Shown here piece after piece: positions 16,113 to 24,433 of a stretch of DNA of 64,000 bases. The position numbers and the translations under genes were made by a program. The notes beneath the pieces are model-generated. The model was not told the DNA's origin, made no database searches, and saw nothing but the letters and a program-made list of their open reading frames with translations. The stretch covers positions 60,542 to 124,541 of the forward strand of contig NZ_QKWJ01000018.1 in NCBI RefSeq assembly GCF_003353055.1, given 5' to 3'. Origin of the DNA: Cupriavidus lacunae. GTDB taxonomy: Bacteria; Pseudomonadota; Gammaproteobacteria; Burkholderiales; Burkholderiaceae. Position 1 is the stretch's first letter. Every line of letters starts with the position of its first letter.

Positions 16113-17297
16113 ATGCACACCGCTGTCCTGCCATCGCTGCGCCCGCCCGTGCAGGGCAAGCCGCACCTCGCCGGCAGCGCCCTGCCGCCGGCGCTCGGGC
16201 GCGGCCGTGCCGCAGGCCGTGCCGATGCCCCGGCCGCCACGGCGCAAGCCGCGCCACAGGCCTCGGCGCGCCACACCATAGCGATCCAGCATGTCGATCA
16301 CATCCTGCTGGGCCCGCGCCGGCTTGGCCAAGACATTGCCGCACTGCTGCGCCGGGCCGGAATTTCGCCGGCGCTGCTGGCCTCGCCCAGCGCGCGCGTC
16401 ACGCAAGGCCAGTACGCGGCGCTGATCCGCACGCTGCGCCGCGTCATGCGCGATGAACTGTGGGGACTGCTGGAGCGGCCCGTGACCCCAGGCGTGTTCG
16501 CGCAGGTGTGCCGCAACCTGATCCACTGCGCGACCCTGGAAGACGCCATCCGCGCCGGGCTGCACCTGTACCGCCTGCATATCGACGCCTTCGTGCCGCG
16601 TCTGCATGTCAGCGCCGATGGCAAGACCGCCACCGTGGTGCTGCATCCGCGCGCGCCGGCCTCGGCCTGCCGCAGCTTTGCCGAATCGACCTTCGTCTTC
16701 CATGCCTACGCGCTGGTCAACTGGCTGGTCGCCGGGCAGATCCCGCTGACGCGCGTCGACCTGAGCGCCGCGCCGTCGCAGGGTGGCCCGGAGACCGAGC
16801 GCGTATTCAAGACCGCCGTGCATTACGGCCAGCCGGTCTCCGTGCTGCACTTCGACGCCGCCTGCCTGCGCCTGCCGGTGATGCAGGACGCCGCCAGCCT
16901 GCGCGAATTCCTGCGCGAGACCCCGCGCAACCTGCTGATCCGCTACCGTGACAACAGTTGCCTGGCCGAACGCATCCGGCAGCACCTGCGCTCGCACCTG
17001 GACGACGAACTGCCCTCGCTGGAGCAGATGGCGCAGCTGTTGCGGCTCACGCCCCAGACCCTGCGCCGCCGCCTGCGCGACGAGGGGTGCGGCTACCAGA
17101 GCATCAAGGACAGCCTGCGGCGCGACGTGGCCATCGGCATGATGGAGCGCCCCGGCATGACGCTGCAGGACGTGGCGCTGCGGCTCGGCTTCTCCGAGCC
17201 GAGCACGTTTCACCGGGCCTTCAAGAAATGGACCGGCGTGGCGCCAGGGGAATACCGGATGCGGGGGATGCGCGCAGAGGCCGTGCCGGGTGCCTAG
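16113..17297 (+). CDS. AraC family transcriptional regulator
   Basis: This 394-residue regulator has an N-terminal Arabinose_bd-type domain (about residues 60-250, with the LLRRAGISPALLASPSARVT opening) and a C-terminal AraC/XylS double helix-turn-helix. The latter shows LEQMAQLLRLTPQTLRRRLR and VALRLGFSEPSTFHRAFKKW, then TGVAPGEYR. Proteins of this layout (OruR/ArgR-like) often control lipid or organic-acid catabolism. The start at 16113 follows GAGGAGACCC. It is divergent from the Bug/acyl-CoA ligase operon and probably activates it in response to the acid or its CoA ester. Confidence 0.9.
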   Translation: MHTAVLPSLRPPVQGKPHLAGSALPPALGRGRAAGRADAPAATAQAAPQASARHTIAIQHVDHILLGPRRLGQDIAALLRRAGISPALLASPSARVTQGQYAALIRTLRRVMRDELWGLLERPVTPGVFAQVCRNLIHCATLEDAIRAGLHLYRLHIDAFVPRLHVSADGKTATVVLHPRAPASACRSFAESTFVFHAYALVNWLVAGQIPLTRVDLSAAPSQGGPETERVFKTAVHYGQPVSVLHFDAACLRLPVMQDAASLREFLRETPRNLLIRYRDNSCLAERIRQHLRSHLDDELPSLEQMAQLLRLTPQTLRRRLRDEGCGYQSIKDSLRRDVAIGMMERPGMTLQDVALRLGFSEPSTFHRAFKKWTGVAPGEYRMRGMRAEAVPGA

Positions 17298-17311
17298 CCA
17301 GTGCGGCGCGC

Positions 17312-17518
17312 TTACTCGAGCTGGATTTCGCCATCGAAGCGCGCCTGGAGCTTGACCGCCGCCAGTTCCAGCGTCACCGACACCGGAAAGCGCTCGTTGC
17401 CGGCGATCGTGCCGTCGGCCACAGCCTTGGCGATCGCCTGCTCGATCTCGCGCTGAGAGCTGACGCCGACCACCTTCAGGAACTTGCGGATGCTGAGGTT
17501 GAAGGTCTCTTCGTTCAT
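17312..17518 (-). CDS. Small conserved protein, DUF6494-type
   Basis: This 68-residue soluble protein (MNEETFNLSIRKFLKVVGVS...) resembles a small family found in many proteobacteria and annotated as DUF6494. It is charged, has no membrane segment, and is predicted to be alpha-helical followed by a short beta hairpin. The start at 17518 has CAGGAGACAGCC directly upstream. It converges with the AraC gene, leaving only 14 bases between stops. Its function is unknown. Confidence 0.82.
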   Translation of the reverse strand: MNEETFNLSIRKFLKVVGVSSQREIEQAIAKAVADGTIAGNERFPVSVTLELAAVKLQARFDGEIQLE

Positions 17519-17663
17519 GGCTGTCTCCTGGGGGGAACCGGGCAAACGGTTCGGGGCGCTACCCAGACAGCCTAGGCGATGGGGGGACTTTGTGCAGAGG
17601 CCCGGTGATCCGGCCGGTTGACGGGTGGTGCCCGGCAGTTGCCTGCCAGGCACCCCTCGCCCG

Positions 17664-18908
17664 TCAGACCACGCCTTGCTCGCGCAGCTTCGCGATCCGC
17701 TCGGCCGACAAACCCAGCACCGATTCCAGCACCTGCACGGTATGCTCGCCCAGCCGCGGCGGCGGCGCGTCGTATTGCACCGGGGTCGCCGACAGCCGCA
17801 GCGGGCTCTTGACGGTCGGGCACAGGCTGCCGTCCTCGCGCACCAGGTCGACCTGCAGCTCGCGATGCCGCACCTGCGGGTCTTCCAGCACCTGGCCGTA
17901 GTCGTTGATCGGCCCGCACGGAATGCCCTGCGCTTCCAGCGCCGGCACCCAGTGCGCAGTCGGCCGCGTACGCATATGCGCCTCGAGCAGCGGCACCAGC
18001 GTGTCGCGGTGGATGATGCGGCCCGGGCCGGTGGCGAAGCGCTCGTCGGCGGCCAGATCGGGACGCTCGACGCCGCGGCAATATGCCTGCCACTGCCCGT
18101 TGTTGCCGGCGGCCACGATCATGTAGCCGTCGGCGGTGGCGAACACATGGTAGGGCACCATGTTGGCGTGCGCGTTGCCGAAGCGCGGCATGGCCTTGCC
18201 GGTCACTCGCTGGGCGATGATCGGCGTCGCGCCGACCGCCACCACCGCGTCGAGCAGGGCCATGTCGATATGCTGGCCCTCGCCGGTGCGTTCGGCATGG
18301 CGCAAGGCGGCCAGCACGGCCACGGTGGCGTACATGCCGGTGAGCATGTCGACCACCGCCACGCCGACCTTCTGCGGCCCGCCGCCGGGCAGGTCGTCGC
18401 GCTCGCCGGTGACGCTCATCAGGCCGCCCAGGCCCTGGAAGATGAAGTCATAGCCGGGCTTGTGCGCGCTCGGGCCGGTCTGGCCATAGCCCGTGATGGA
18501 GCAGTAGACGATGGCCGGGTTGATCGCCTTGAGGCTGTCATAGTCCAGCCCGTAGCGCTTCAGGTCGCCGACCTTGTAGTTCTCCAGCACGATCTGCGAC
18601 TTCGCAGCCAGTTCCCGCACGATCTCCTGCCCTTGCGGGCTGGCGATGTCCAGCGTGACCGACTGCTTGCCGCGGTTGGCGCCGGCAAAGTAGGTGGCGT
18701 CGCGCGACGGTTGCCCGTCCGCGCCGGGCAGCCAGGGCGGCCCCCACGAACGGGTGTCGTCGCCCGCGCCGGGCCGCTCCACCTTGATGACTTCGGCGCC
18801 AAGGTCGGCCAGGTTCTGCGCGCACCAGGGGCCGGCCAGGATGCGCGACAGGTCCAGCACCCGCACGCCGTCAAGCGCGCCGCGCGTCGGGGCCTGACCG
18901 CCCGCCAT
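17664..18908 (-). CDS. CaiB/BaiF family CoA-transferase
   Basis: This 414-residue class III CoA-transferase has GVRVLDLSRILAGPWCAQNL, LADLGAEVIKVERPGAGDDT, and PGYDFIFQGLGGLMSVTGE, where Asp154 matches the catalytic aspartate. The start ATG overlaps the stop of the upstream SDR gene (TGATG), so both are co-translated. With the SDR it could handle a hydroxyacyl-CoA made from an acid whose CoA is supplied by transfer. The LysR gene at 20013 is divergent and is the likely regulator. The substrate is unassigned. Confidence 0.9.
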   Translation of the reverse strand: MAGGQAPTRGALDGVRVLDLSRILAGPWCAQNLADLGAEVIKVERPGAGDDTRSWGPPWLPGADGQPSRDATYFAGANRGKQSVTLDIASPQGQEIVRELAAKSQIVLENYKVGDLKRYGLDYDSLKAINPAIVYCSITGYGQTGPSAHKPGYDFIFQGLGGLMSVTGERDDLPGGGPQKVGVAVVDMLTGMYATVAVLAALRHAERTGEGQHIDMALLDAVVAVGATPIIAQRVTGKAMPRFGNAHANMVPYHVFATADGYMIVAAGNNGQWQAYCRGVERPDLAADERFATGPGRIIHRDTLVPLLEAHMRTRPTAHWVPALEAQGIPCGPINDYGQVLEDPQVRHRELQVDLVREDGSLCPTVKSPLRLSATPVQYDAPPPRLGEHTVQVLESVLGLSAERIAKLREQGVV

Positions 18909-19822
18909 CAGATCGGGTCCCAGCTGATCACGTCAGGCGAACGCTCCAGCTTGAAGAAGCTGTTGCGCATGGCCGGCATGGCGATCTCGCCCACCGTCTC
19001 CGGGGTCCAGCCCTCGCTCATGTGGACCGAGCGCACCGGGCGCGGCTGGCTCATCAGGATGATCTCGTTGGCGCGCACCGCGAAGATCTGGCCGTTGACT
19101 TCGCTCGCAGCCGGGCTGGCCAGGTAGACGGCCACGGGCCCGATCTTGCCGGCTTCCATCTTCTGCAGCTTGGCCACGCGTGCCTTCTCTTCCGGGGTTT
19201 CGGCCGGGATCGAGCTGGTCATGCGGCTCCAGGCGAACGGTGCGATGCAGTTCGAGCGCACGTTGAAGCGCTGCATGTCCAGTGCGATCGACTTGGACAG
19301 CGCGGCGATGCCCAGCTTGGCCGCCGAGTAGTTGGCCTGGCCCAGGTTGCCGATCAGGCCCGAGGTCGAAGTCATGTGCACGAAGGCGCCGCTCTCCTGG
19401 TCCTTGAAGTAGTTGGCCGCGGCGCGGCTGACGAAGAAGGTGCCGTGCAGGTGCACGTCGATCACCGAGCGCCACTCTTCTTCATTCATCTTGAAGAACA
19501 TGCGGTCGCGCAGGTTGCCGGCGTTGTTGACCACGGCGTCGATGCGCCCGAAGTTGTCCAGCGCGCATTGCACGATGGCGTTGGCGCCGTTCCAGGTCGA
19601 CACGCTGTCGGTATTGGCCACGGCTTCGCCGCCTGCGGCACGGATTTCTTCCACCACGCGCTGTGCGGGGCCGGCATCGCCGCCCTCGCCGGTCATCGAC
19701 ACGCCGAGGTCATTGACCACGACCTTTGCACCAGCGGCGGCCATTGCCAGCGCGATACCGCGCCCGATCCCACCGCCTGCGCCCGTCACCAGCGCGACCT
19801 TGCCTGCCATCAAACCGCTCAT
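18908..19822 (-). CDS. SDR family oxidoreductase, multifunctional-enzyme-type 3-hydroxyacyl-CoA dehydrogenase
   Basis: This 304-residue short-chain dehydrogenase has GKVALVTGAGGGIGRGIALA (Rossmann glycines) near residue 10, a VVNNAGNLRDRMFFKMNEEE stretch, and YSAAK as the catalytic Tyr-Lys pair. The VVNDLGVSMTGEGGDAGPAQ segment and the RDRM block are typical of the dehydrogenase half of peroxisomal multifunctional enzyme 2, hence the likely 3-hydroxyacyl-CoA substrate. The start at 19822 (MSGLMAGKV) gives the family length. It is the first gene of a two-gene unit with the downstream CoA-transferase. Confidence 0.87.
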   Translation of the reverse strand: MSGLMAGKVALVTGAGGGIGRGIALAMAAAGAKVVVNDLGVSMTGEGGDAGPAQRVVEEIRAAGGEAVANTDSVSTWNGANAIVQCALDNFGRIDAVVNNAGNLRDRMFFKMNEEEWRSVIDVHLHGTFFVSRAAANYFKDQESGAFVHMTSTSGLIGNLGQANYSAAKLGIAALSKSIALDMQRFNVRSNCIAPFAWSRMTSSIPAETPEEKARVAKLQKMEAGKIGPVAVYLASPAASEVNGQIFAVRANEIILMSQPRPVRSVHMSEGWTPETVGEIAMPAMRNSFFKLERSPDVISWDPI

Positions 19823-20012
19823 TGCGTTGCTCCTCTGGATACTTTTTGTGCGGTCACCGACCGCAAACCCGGTGAACACCCCTGCGCCGCGGGCCCATGG
19901 CCCGCCGATGCGGTCAATCCGGATGTCCATGCCGCAGTGGATACGATAAATTGACGGACGAGACTTTGGAATTCACGAATCACAAAACTGGCCTTTGGCC
20001 TGACGGAAGCCC

Positions 20013-20915
20013 ATGCATTACGACCTGACCGACCTCCGCCTCTTCCTGAATGTCGGCGAGACGGAGAACCTGACCCGTGCGGCCGAGCGCAGCTTCCTGT
20101 CGCTGCCCGCCGCCAGCACGCGGATCAAGCAGCTGGAAGAGGCGTTCCAGACACAATTGCTGATCCGGCAGGTCAAGGGCGTGCGGCTCACGCCGGCGGG
20201 CGACGCCCTGCTACACCACGCGCGCGAGGTCTTCCGCGAACTGGAATGCCTGCACGCGGACCTGCGGCCCTATGCCAAGGGCGTCAAGGGCCGCGTGCGG
20301 CTGCTGGCCAACACCACCGCCACCAACTCGTTCCTGGCCACCGGCGTATCGCGCTTCCTGAGCGAAAACCCGGACGTGGACATCGAACTGGAAGAGCACC
20401 TGTCGCAGGAAATCGTCTCGGCCATCAGCGCCGGCGCGGCCGACCTGGGCATCGTGGCCGGCGAAGTCGCCACCCAGGACCTGGACGCGATGCACCTGTG
20501 CAGCGATGAGCTGATCGTGATCGCACCGGTCAACCACCCGCTGCCGGCCTTCAAGCGGCTGCATTTCGCTGACCTGCTCGATACCTGCCGCTTTGTCGGC
20601 CTGAACCAGTTCAGCGCCATCCAGTCGTTCCTGGACCGCATTGCCGGCGGCATGGGCAAGCGCATCAGCCTGCGCATCCAGGTCGGCAGCTTCGACGCGG
20701 TGTGCCGCATGGTCGAGGCCGGCGCGGGCATCGCCATCGTGCCCAACAGCTGCGCGCGCCGCTACGCCAGCCGCAAGGTGCTGCGCTTTATCCAGCTGGA
20801 GGACGAATGGGCCAAGCGCGAGCTGCGCCTGGTCCGCCGGCCCGGTCGCGAACTGCCCCAGTTCGCTGAAACGCTGATCCAGTACCTGGTCGACGCGGCG
20901 CGCGAGCCTGTGTAA
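20013..20915 (+). CDS. LysR-family transcriptional regulator
   Basis: This complete 300-residue regulator has an N-terminal helix-turn-helix (LRLFLNVGETENLTRAAERS) and a LysR substrate-binding domain ending near FAETLIQYLVDAAREPV. It is divergent from the SDR/CoA-transferase pair with 190 bases between, the classic arrangement for its target. The itaconate-type operon starts about 1 kb downstream on the same strand, so that operon is a second possible target. The effector is unknown. Confidence 0.92.
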   Translation: MHYDLTDLRLFLNVGETENLTRAAERSFLSLPAASTRIKQLEEAFQTQLLIRQVKGVRLTPAGDALLHHAREVFRELECLHADLRPYAKGVKGRVRLLANTTATNSFLATGVSRFLSENPDVDIELEEHLSQEIVSAISAGAADLGIVAGEVATQDLDAMHLCSDELIVIAPVNHPLPAFKRLHFADLLDTCRFVGLNQFSAIQSFLDRIAGGMGKRISLRIQVGSFDAVCRMVEAGAGIAIVPNSCARRYASRKVLRFIQLEDEWAKRELRLVRRPGRELPQFAETLIQYLVDAAREPV

Positions 20916-20931
20916 GCGAGGCAAGCGCGGC

Positions 20932-21426
20932 TCAGCCGCGAGCCTGCGCCAGCAGCCCTGCCAGCGGGCGCAGCGACACCACCATCGCCAGCAGCAGCAG
21001 GCCCATGGCGAACACGCCGGGCCAGCTGGTGCGGCCACAGCGGGCCAGCGAATCATTCACCAGTTCGGGTGAATAGTGGTATTCGCGCAGATGCCGGATG
21101 GTGGCCTCGGCATGCCAGCGGTAGAGCTCGTTGCCATACATGCCCAGCAGCAGCGCCATGGCATACAGCAGCGGCCGGCCCGCCATCGGCAGCTTCAGCC
21201 CGAACAGCGCATGCAGCACCGGCTCGGCGCCGACGATGAGCGCATAGACCCCCACCTGCCAGTACATGCGCCGGTAGGCCATCCAGAACGGGCCCAGCAG
21301 GCAGGCCGCCCAGTTCCACGACATGCCGCCGCGGGTCTCGGCCAGGGACCAGCGGCCGCTGTAGTACGCGTAACGCGGGCCCACGAATGCGGCCAGTGCC
21401 GCGTCGTCACGGATCGATGCTGTCAT
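20932..21426 (-). CDS. DUF2628-type inner membrane protein
   Basis: This 164-residue protein has about four hydrophobic segments. It opens with a soluble stretch (FVGPRYAYYSGRW) and a membrane entry with the WNWAACLLGPFWMAYRRMYW pattern seen in DUF2628 proteins. Further segments are near LLYAMALLLGMY and GVFAMGLLLLAMVVSL. The start at 21426 is preceded by GGAGGTTGGC. It converges with the LysR gene, with a short palindrome (20926-20940) between the stops. Function is unknown. Confidence 0.8.
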   Translation of the reverse strand: MTASIRDDAALAAFVGPRYAYYSGRWSLAETRGGMSWNWAACLLGPFWMAYRRMYWQVGVYALIVGAEPVLHALFGLKLPMAGRPLLYAMALLLGMYGNELYRWHAEATIRHLREYHYSPELVNDSLARCGRTSWPGVFAMGLLLLAMVVSLRPLAGLLAQARG

Positions 21427-21688
21427 GCCAACCTCCTCCTGCTCTGCCGCGGCTGCGCCTTTGGTTCCCGGCGCAACCTGTGCCACAGCATAGGGCGCGC
21501 CGCGCGCGGGCAGCGTGCGCTGGCGCGCATTGGGCCAGGAAATGGCGGTTATCGGCGCGCAAGCGCACAGACCGGCGCACGCCGGGCGGTGGCGTCCTAC
21601 AGACTAAGCGGAAGCTCCCCGACAGCCCTGCCACGGCAGCGTTCCTATATTGGAATTACCGATTACCGCCCTCAACAGGAGCAACACC

Positions 21689-21763
21689 ATGCCTTACATC
21701 CTCGCCTGGCTACTTGGCGTCCCGGCCCTCGTCCTGGTCCTGATCTGGCTGTTTGTCCATTGA
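21689..21763 (+). CDS. 24-residue single-pass membrane peptide
   Basis: A tiny gene encodes a 24-residue, almost entirely hydrophobic peptide that begins MPYILAWLLG and ends LIWLFVH. An AGGAG ribosome site lies 8 bases before the ATG, and a strong terminator hairpin follows 36 bases after the stop. The peptide should form a single membrane helix. Many bacteria carry such short proteins, often stress-induced or regulating membrane complexes. The function is unknown. The clean ribosome site and its own terminator argue that it is a real, independent transcription unit. Confidence 0.7.
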   Translation: MPYILAWLLGVPALVLVLIWLFVH

Positions 21764-21798
21764 TCCGCAGGCCCTGGCGCGACCTCGCACCACCCCAG

Positions 21799-21827
21799 GA
21801 CGCCCGGCAGTGCCGGGCGTCTTGCTT
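21799..21827 (+). terminator. Intrinsic terminator after the 24-residue peptide gene
   Basis: This is a perfect 10-bp stem (GACGCCCGGC / GCCGGGCGTC) with a 3-base loop at 21799-21821, followed by TTGCTT. It ends the small peptide transcript and insulates the operon that starts at 21980. Confidence 0.75.
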
Positions 21828-21874
21828 GCCCGCCGCGGCATGTCCCTTCCTGCACTAGCTTGCGGCCCACCTGA

Positions 21875-21925
21875 GCCGCACCTAAGCCGCACCTAAGCCG
21901 CTCTTTCGCAAATCCGAATTTCAGC
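21875..21925 (+). promoter_or_regulatory. Direct repeats and LysR-like dyad upstream of the itaconate-type operon
   Basis: Two tandem copies of GCCGCACCTAA (21875-21896) are followed by AAAT-CCGA-ATTT (21910-21921), an interrupted dyad of the size bound by LysR regulators. The region is 60-100 bases before the first gene of the operon, and AATAAT near 21943 could be part of a -10 box. Assignment as an operator is an inference. Confidence 0.4.
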
Positions 21926-21979
21926 GTGAAGGGGGCTCGGGAATAATGGCCCCAGTTCAAATTGACCCGGGGCTACCCC

Positions 21980-23149
21980 ATGCACGCAGAACAGGATCCA
22001 GACCAGCTCTACCCCGAAATTCGCGAAGCGGTGCGCGATCTCTGCGCCGGCTTCGATTCGGCGTACTGGCAACGGGTGGAAGAACAGAACGCCTTTCCTG
22101 AAACCTTTGTCCAGGCGCTGACCCAGGCCGGCTGGCTGTCGGCGCTGATCCCGGAAGCCTATGGCGGTTCGGGCCTGTCGCTGACCGCGGCCTCGGTCAT
22201 CATGGAAGAAATCAACCGCAGCGGCGGCAATTCCGGCGCCTGCCACGGCCAGATGTACGTGATGGGCTGCCTGCTGCGCCACGGCTCGGAAGCGCAGAAG
22301 CAGCGCTGGCTGCCCGCCATCGCCTCGGGCGATCTGCGCATGCAGTCGATGGCCGTGACCGAGCCCACCACCGGCAGCGATACCACCAAGCTGAAGACCA
22401 CCGCGGTGCGCCAGGGCGACAAGTACATCGTCAATGGCCAGAAGGTGTGGATTTCGCGCGTGCAGCACTCGGACCTGATGCTGCTGCTGGCGCGCACCAC
22501 GCCGCTGGACCAGGTCAAGCGCAAGTCCGAAGGCCTGTCGGTGTTTGTGGTCGATCTGCGCGATGCCATCGGCAAGGGCCTGACGGTCAAGCCGATCCGC
22601 AACATGGTCAACCACGAGACCAACGAGCTGTTCTTCGACAACCTCGAAGTCCCCGCCGAAAACCTGATCGGCGAGGAAGGCAAGGGCCTGAAGTACATCC
22701 TCGACGGCCTCAACGCCGAGCGCATCCTGATCGCCGCCGAATGCATCGGCGACGGCTACTGGTTTGTCGAGCGAGCCAGCAACTACGCGCGCGACCGCAT
22801 CGTGTTCGACCGCCCCATCGGCCAGAACCAGGCCGTGCAGTTCCCGATCGCACGCTCGTACATCAACGTCGAGGCCGCCAGCCTGATGCGCTACAAGGCC
22901 GCGCAGCTGTTCGACGCCGGCAAGCCGTGCGGCAAGGAAGCCAATATCGCCAAGCTGCTGGCCGCCGACGCGTCGTGGGAAGCGGCCAACGTCTGCCTGC
23001 AGACGCACGGCGGCTTCGGCTTTGCCGCCGAGTACGACATCGAGCGCAAGTTCCGCGAGACGCGCCTGTACCAGGTGGCGCCGATCTCGACCAACCTGAT
23101 CCTGTCCTACGTGGCCGAGCACGTGCTCGAACTGCCGCGTTCGTTCTGA
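21980..23149 (+). CDS. Acyl-CoA dehydrogenase of itaconate-type cluster
   Basis: This 389-residue acyl-CoA dehydrogenase has MAVTEPTTGSDTTKLKTTAV near residue 120, the KYIVNGQKVWISRVQHSDLM strand and the CLQTHGGFGFAAEYDIERKF helix. The C-terminus (LYQVAPISTNLILSYVAEHV) lacks the common GTNEI motif. The ATG at 21980 is preferred to an in-frame TTG at 21962. The same gene composition (acyl-CoA dehydrogenase, family III CoA-transferase, MmgE/PrpD, CitE-like lyase, HTD2-like hydratase) occurs in the Pseudomonas aeruginosa itaconate locus PA0878-PA0883. A role on a C5 acyl-CoA is likely. Confidence 0.85.
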   Translation: MHAEQDPDQLYPEIREAVRDLCAGFDSAYWQRVEEQNAFPETFVQALTQAGWLSALIPEAYGGSGLSLTAASVIMEEINRSGGNSGACHGQMYVMGCLLRHGSEAQKQRWLPAIASGDLRMQSMAVTEPTTGSDTTKLKTTAVRQGDKYIVNGQKVWISRVQHSDLMLLLARTTPLDQVKRKSEGLSVFVVDLRDAIGKGLTVKPIRNMVNHETNELFFDNLEVPAENLIGEEGKGLKYILDGLNAERILIAAECIGDGYWFVERASNYARDRIVFDRPIGQNQAVQFPIARSYINVEAASLMRYKAAQLFDAGKPCGKEANIAKLLAADASWEAANVCLQTHGGFGFAAEYDIERKFRETRLYQVAPISTNLILSYVAEHVLELPRSF

Positions 23150-23158
23150 GAACCCTAC

Positions 23159-24358
23159 ATGTCCCAATCCCCCAAAGGCATCCGTCCGCTCGACGGCATC
23201 CGCGTGGTCTCGCTCGAGCACGCCGTGGCCGCGCCCTTCGCCACGCGCCAGCTGGCCGACCTGGGCGCACGCGTGATCAAGGTCGAGCGCCCCGGCGCGG
23301 GCGACTTTGCCCGCGGCTATGACGAGACCGTGCACGGCCAGGCCTCGCACTTCGTCTGGCTCAACCGCGGCAAGCAAAGCCTGACGCTGGACCTGAAGCA
23401 GGAAGCAGCGCAGAAGGTGCTGCACCAGCTGCTGGCCGATGCCGACGTGCTGGTGCAGAACCTCGCCCCCGGCGCCGCCGCGCGCATGGGCCTGGACTTC
23501 GACACCCTGCACGCGCGCTACGGCAAGCTGATCGTGTGCGATATCTCCGGCTATGGCGATGCCGGCCCCTATCGCGACAAGAAGGCCTACGACCTGCTGA
23601 TCCAGGCCGCCGCCGGCCTGATCGGCATCACCGGCGGCCCGGACGAGCCGTCGCGCGCGGGTATTTCGATTGCCGATATCGCCGCCGGCATGTATGCCTA
23701 CACCGGCATCCTGTCGGCGCTGCTGCAGCGCGGGCGCACCGGCGAGGGCGTGCGCGTGGAAGTCACCATGCTCGAAGCACTGTCCGAATGGATGGGCTAC
23801 GCGCTCTACTTCGGCCACTACGGCGGCACGCCGCCGGCGCGCTTCGGCGCCTCGCACCCGGCCATCGCCCCATACGGCGTGCACCGCACCGGCGACGGCG
23901 GCAGCGTGATCTTCGGGCTGCAGAACGAGCGCGAATGGCGCGCCTTCTGCGAGAAGGTGCTGGAGCAGCCCGAACTGCTGCAGGACGAGCGCTTCGCCAC
24001 CAACTCCGGCCGTGTCAAGAACCGCCCCGCGATGACCGAAATCATCGAACAGCGTTTCGCCTCGATGACCGTGTCGCAAGCGGAGGCGCTGCTGGACGCC
24101 GCCCAGATCGCCAACGCGCCGATGAACGATATCGAGGCCGTCTGGAACCACCCGCAACTGGCCGCCCGCAACCGCTGGCGCGAGGTCGCGGTGCCCGGCG
24201 GCACCATCGGCGCGCTGCTGCCGCCGGCCAACCTGTCGGGCGTGGAGCCGGTGATGGGCGACGTCCCGGCACTGGGCGCGCACAGCCGCCAGATCCTGGC
24301 CGAACTTGGCTACGCCGACAGCGACATCGCCGCGCTGGCGGACAAGCAGACCATCTGA
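23159..24358 (+). CDS. CaiB/BaiF CoA-transferase, candidate itaconate CoA-transferase
   Basis: This 399-residue class III CoA-transferase has GIRVVSLEHAVAAPFATRQL at the N-terminus, LADLGARVIKVERPGAGDFA, and KAYDLLIQAAAGLIG with the catalytic Asp145. The N-terminal SLEHAVAAPF signature is seen in CoA-transferases that act on C5-dicarboxylates such as itaconate, mesaconate and citramalate. It follows the dehydrogenase by 9 bases. With the CitE-like lyase and HTD2-like hydratase downstream it could form itaconyl-CoA from succinyl-CoA and itaconate. The substrate is inferred from context. Confidence 0.85.
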   Translation: MSQSPKGIRPLDGIRVVSLEHAVAAPFATRQLADLGARVIKVERPGAGDFARGYDETVHGQASHFVWLNRGKQSLTLDLKQEAAQKVLHQLLADADVLVQNLAPGAAARMGLDFDTLHARYGKLIVCDISGYGDAGPYRDKKAYDLLIQAAAGLIGITGGPDEPSRAGISIADIAAGMYAYTGILSALLQRGRTGEGVRVEVTMLEALSEWMGYALYFGHYGGTPPARFGASHPAIAPYGVHRTGDGGSVIFGLQNEREWRAFCEKVLEQPELLQDERFATNSGRVKNRPAMTEIIEQRFASMTVSQAEALLDAAQIANAPMNDIEAVWNHPQLAARNRWREVAVPGGTIGALLPPANLSGVEPVMGDVPALGAHSRQILAELGYADSDIAALADKQTI

Positions 24359-24367
24359 CCCAATGCC

Positions 24368-24395
24368 GGCGCCCGGGAAGACCGGGCGCCTTTTT
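24368..24395 (+). terminator. Intrinsic terminator inside the itaconate-type operon
   Basis: A 9-bp GC stem (GGCGCCCGG / CCGGGCGCC, loop GAAGA) is followed directly by TTTTT. It is a textbook Rho-independent terminator 9 bases after the CoA-transferase stop, yet the next gene of the pathway starts 39 bases later on the same strand with no obvious new promoter. It probably reduces expression of the three downstream genes. Confidence 0.8.
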
Positions 24396-24433
24396 CCTTT
24401 TCCGCAAGTCCCTGTTCAATCTCCGGAGCCGGC

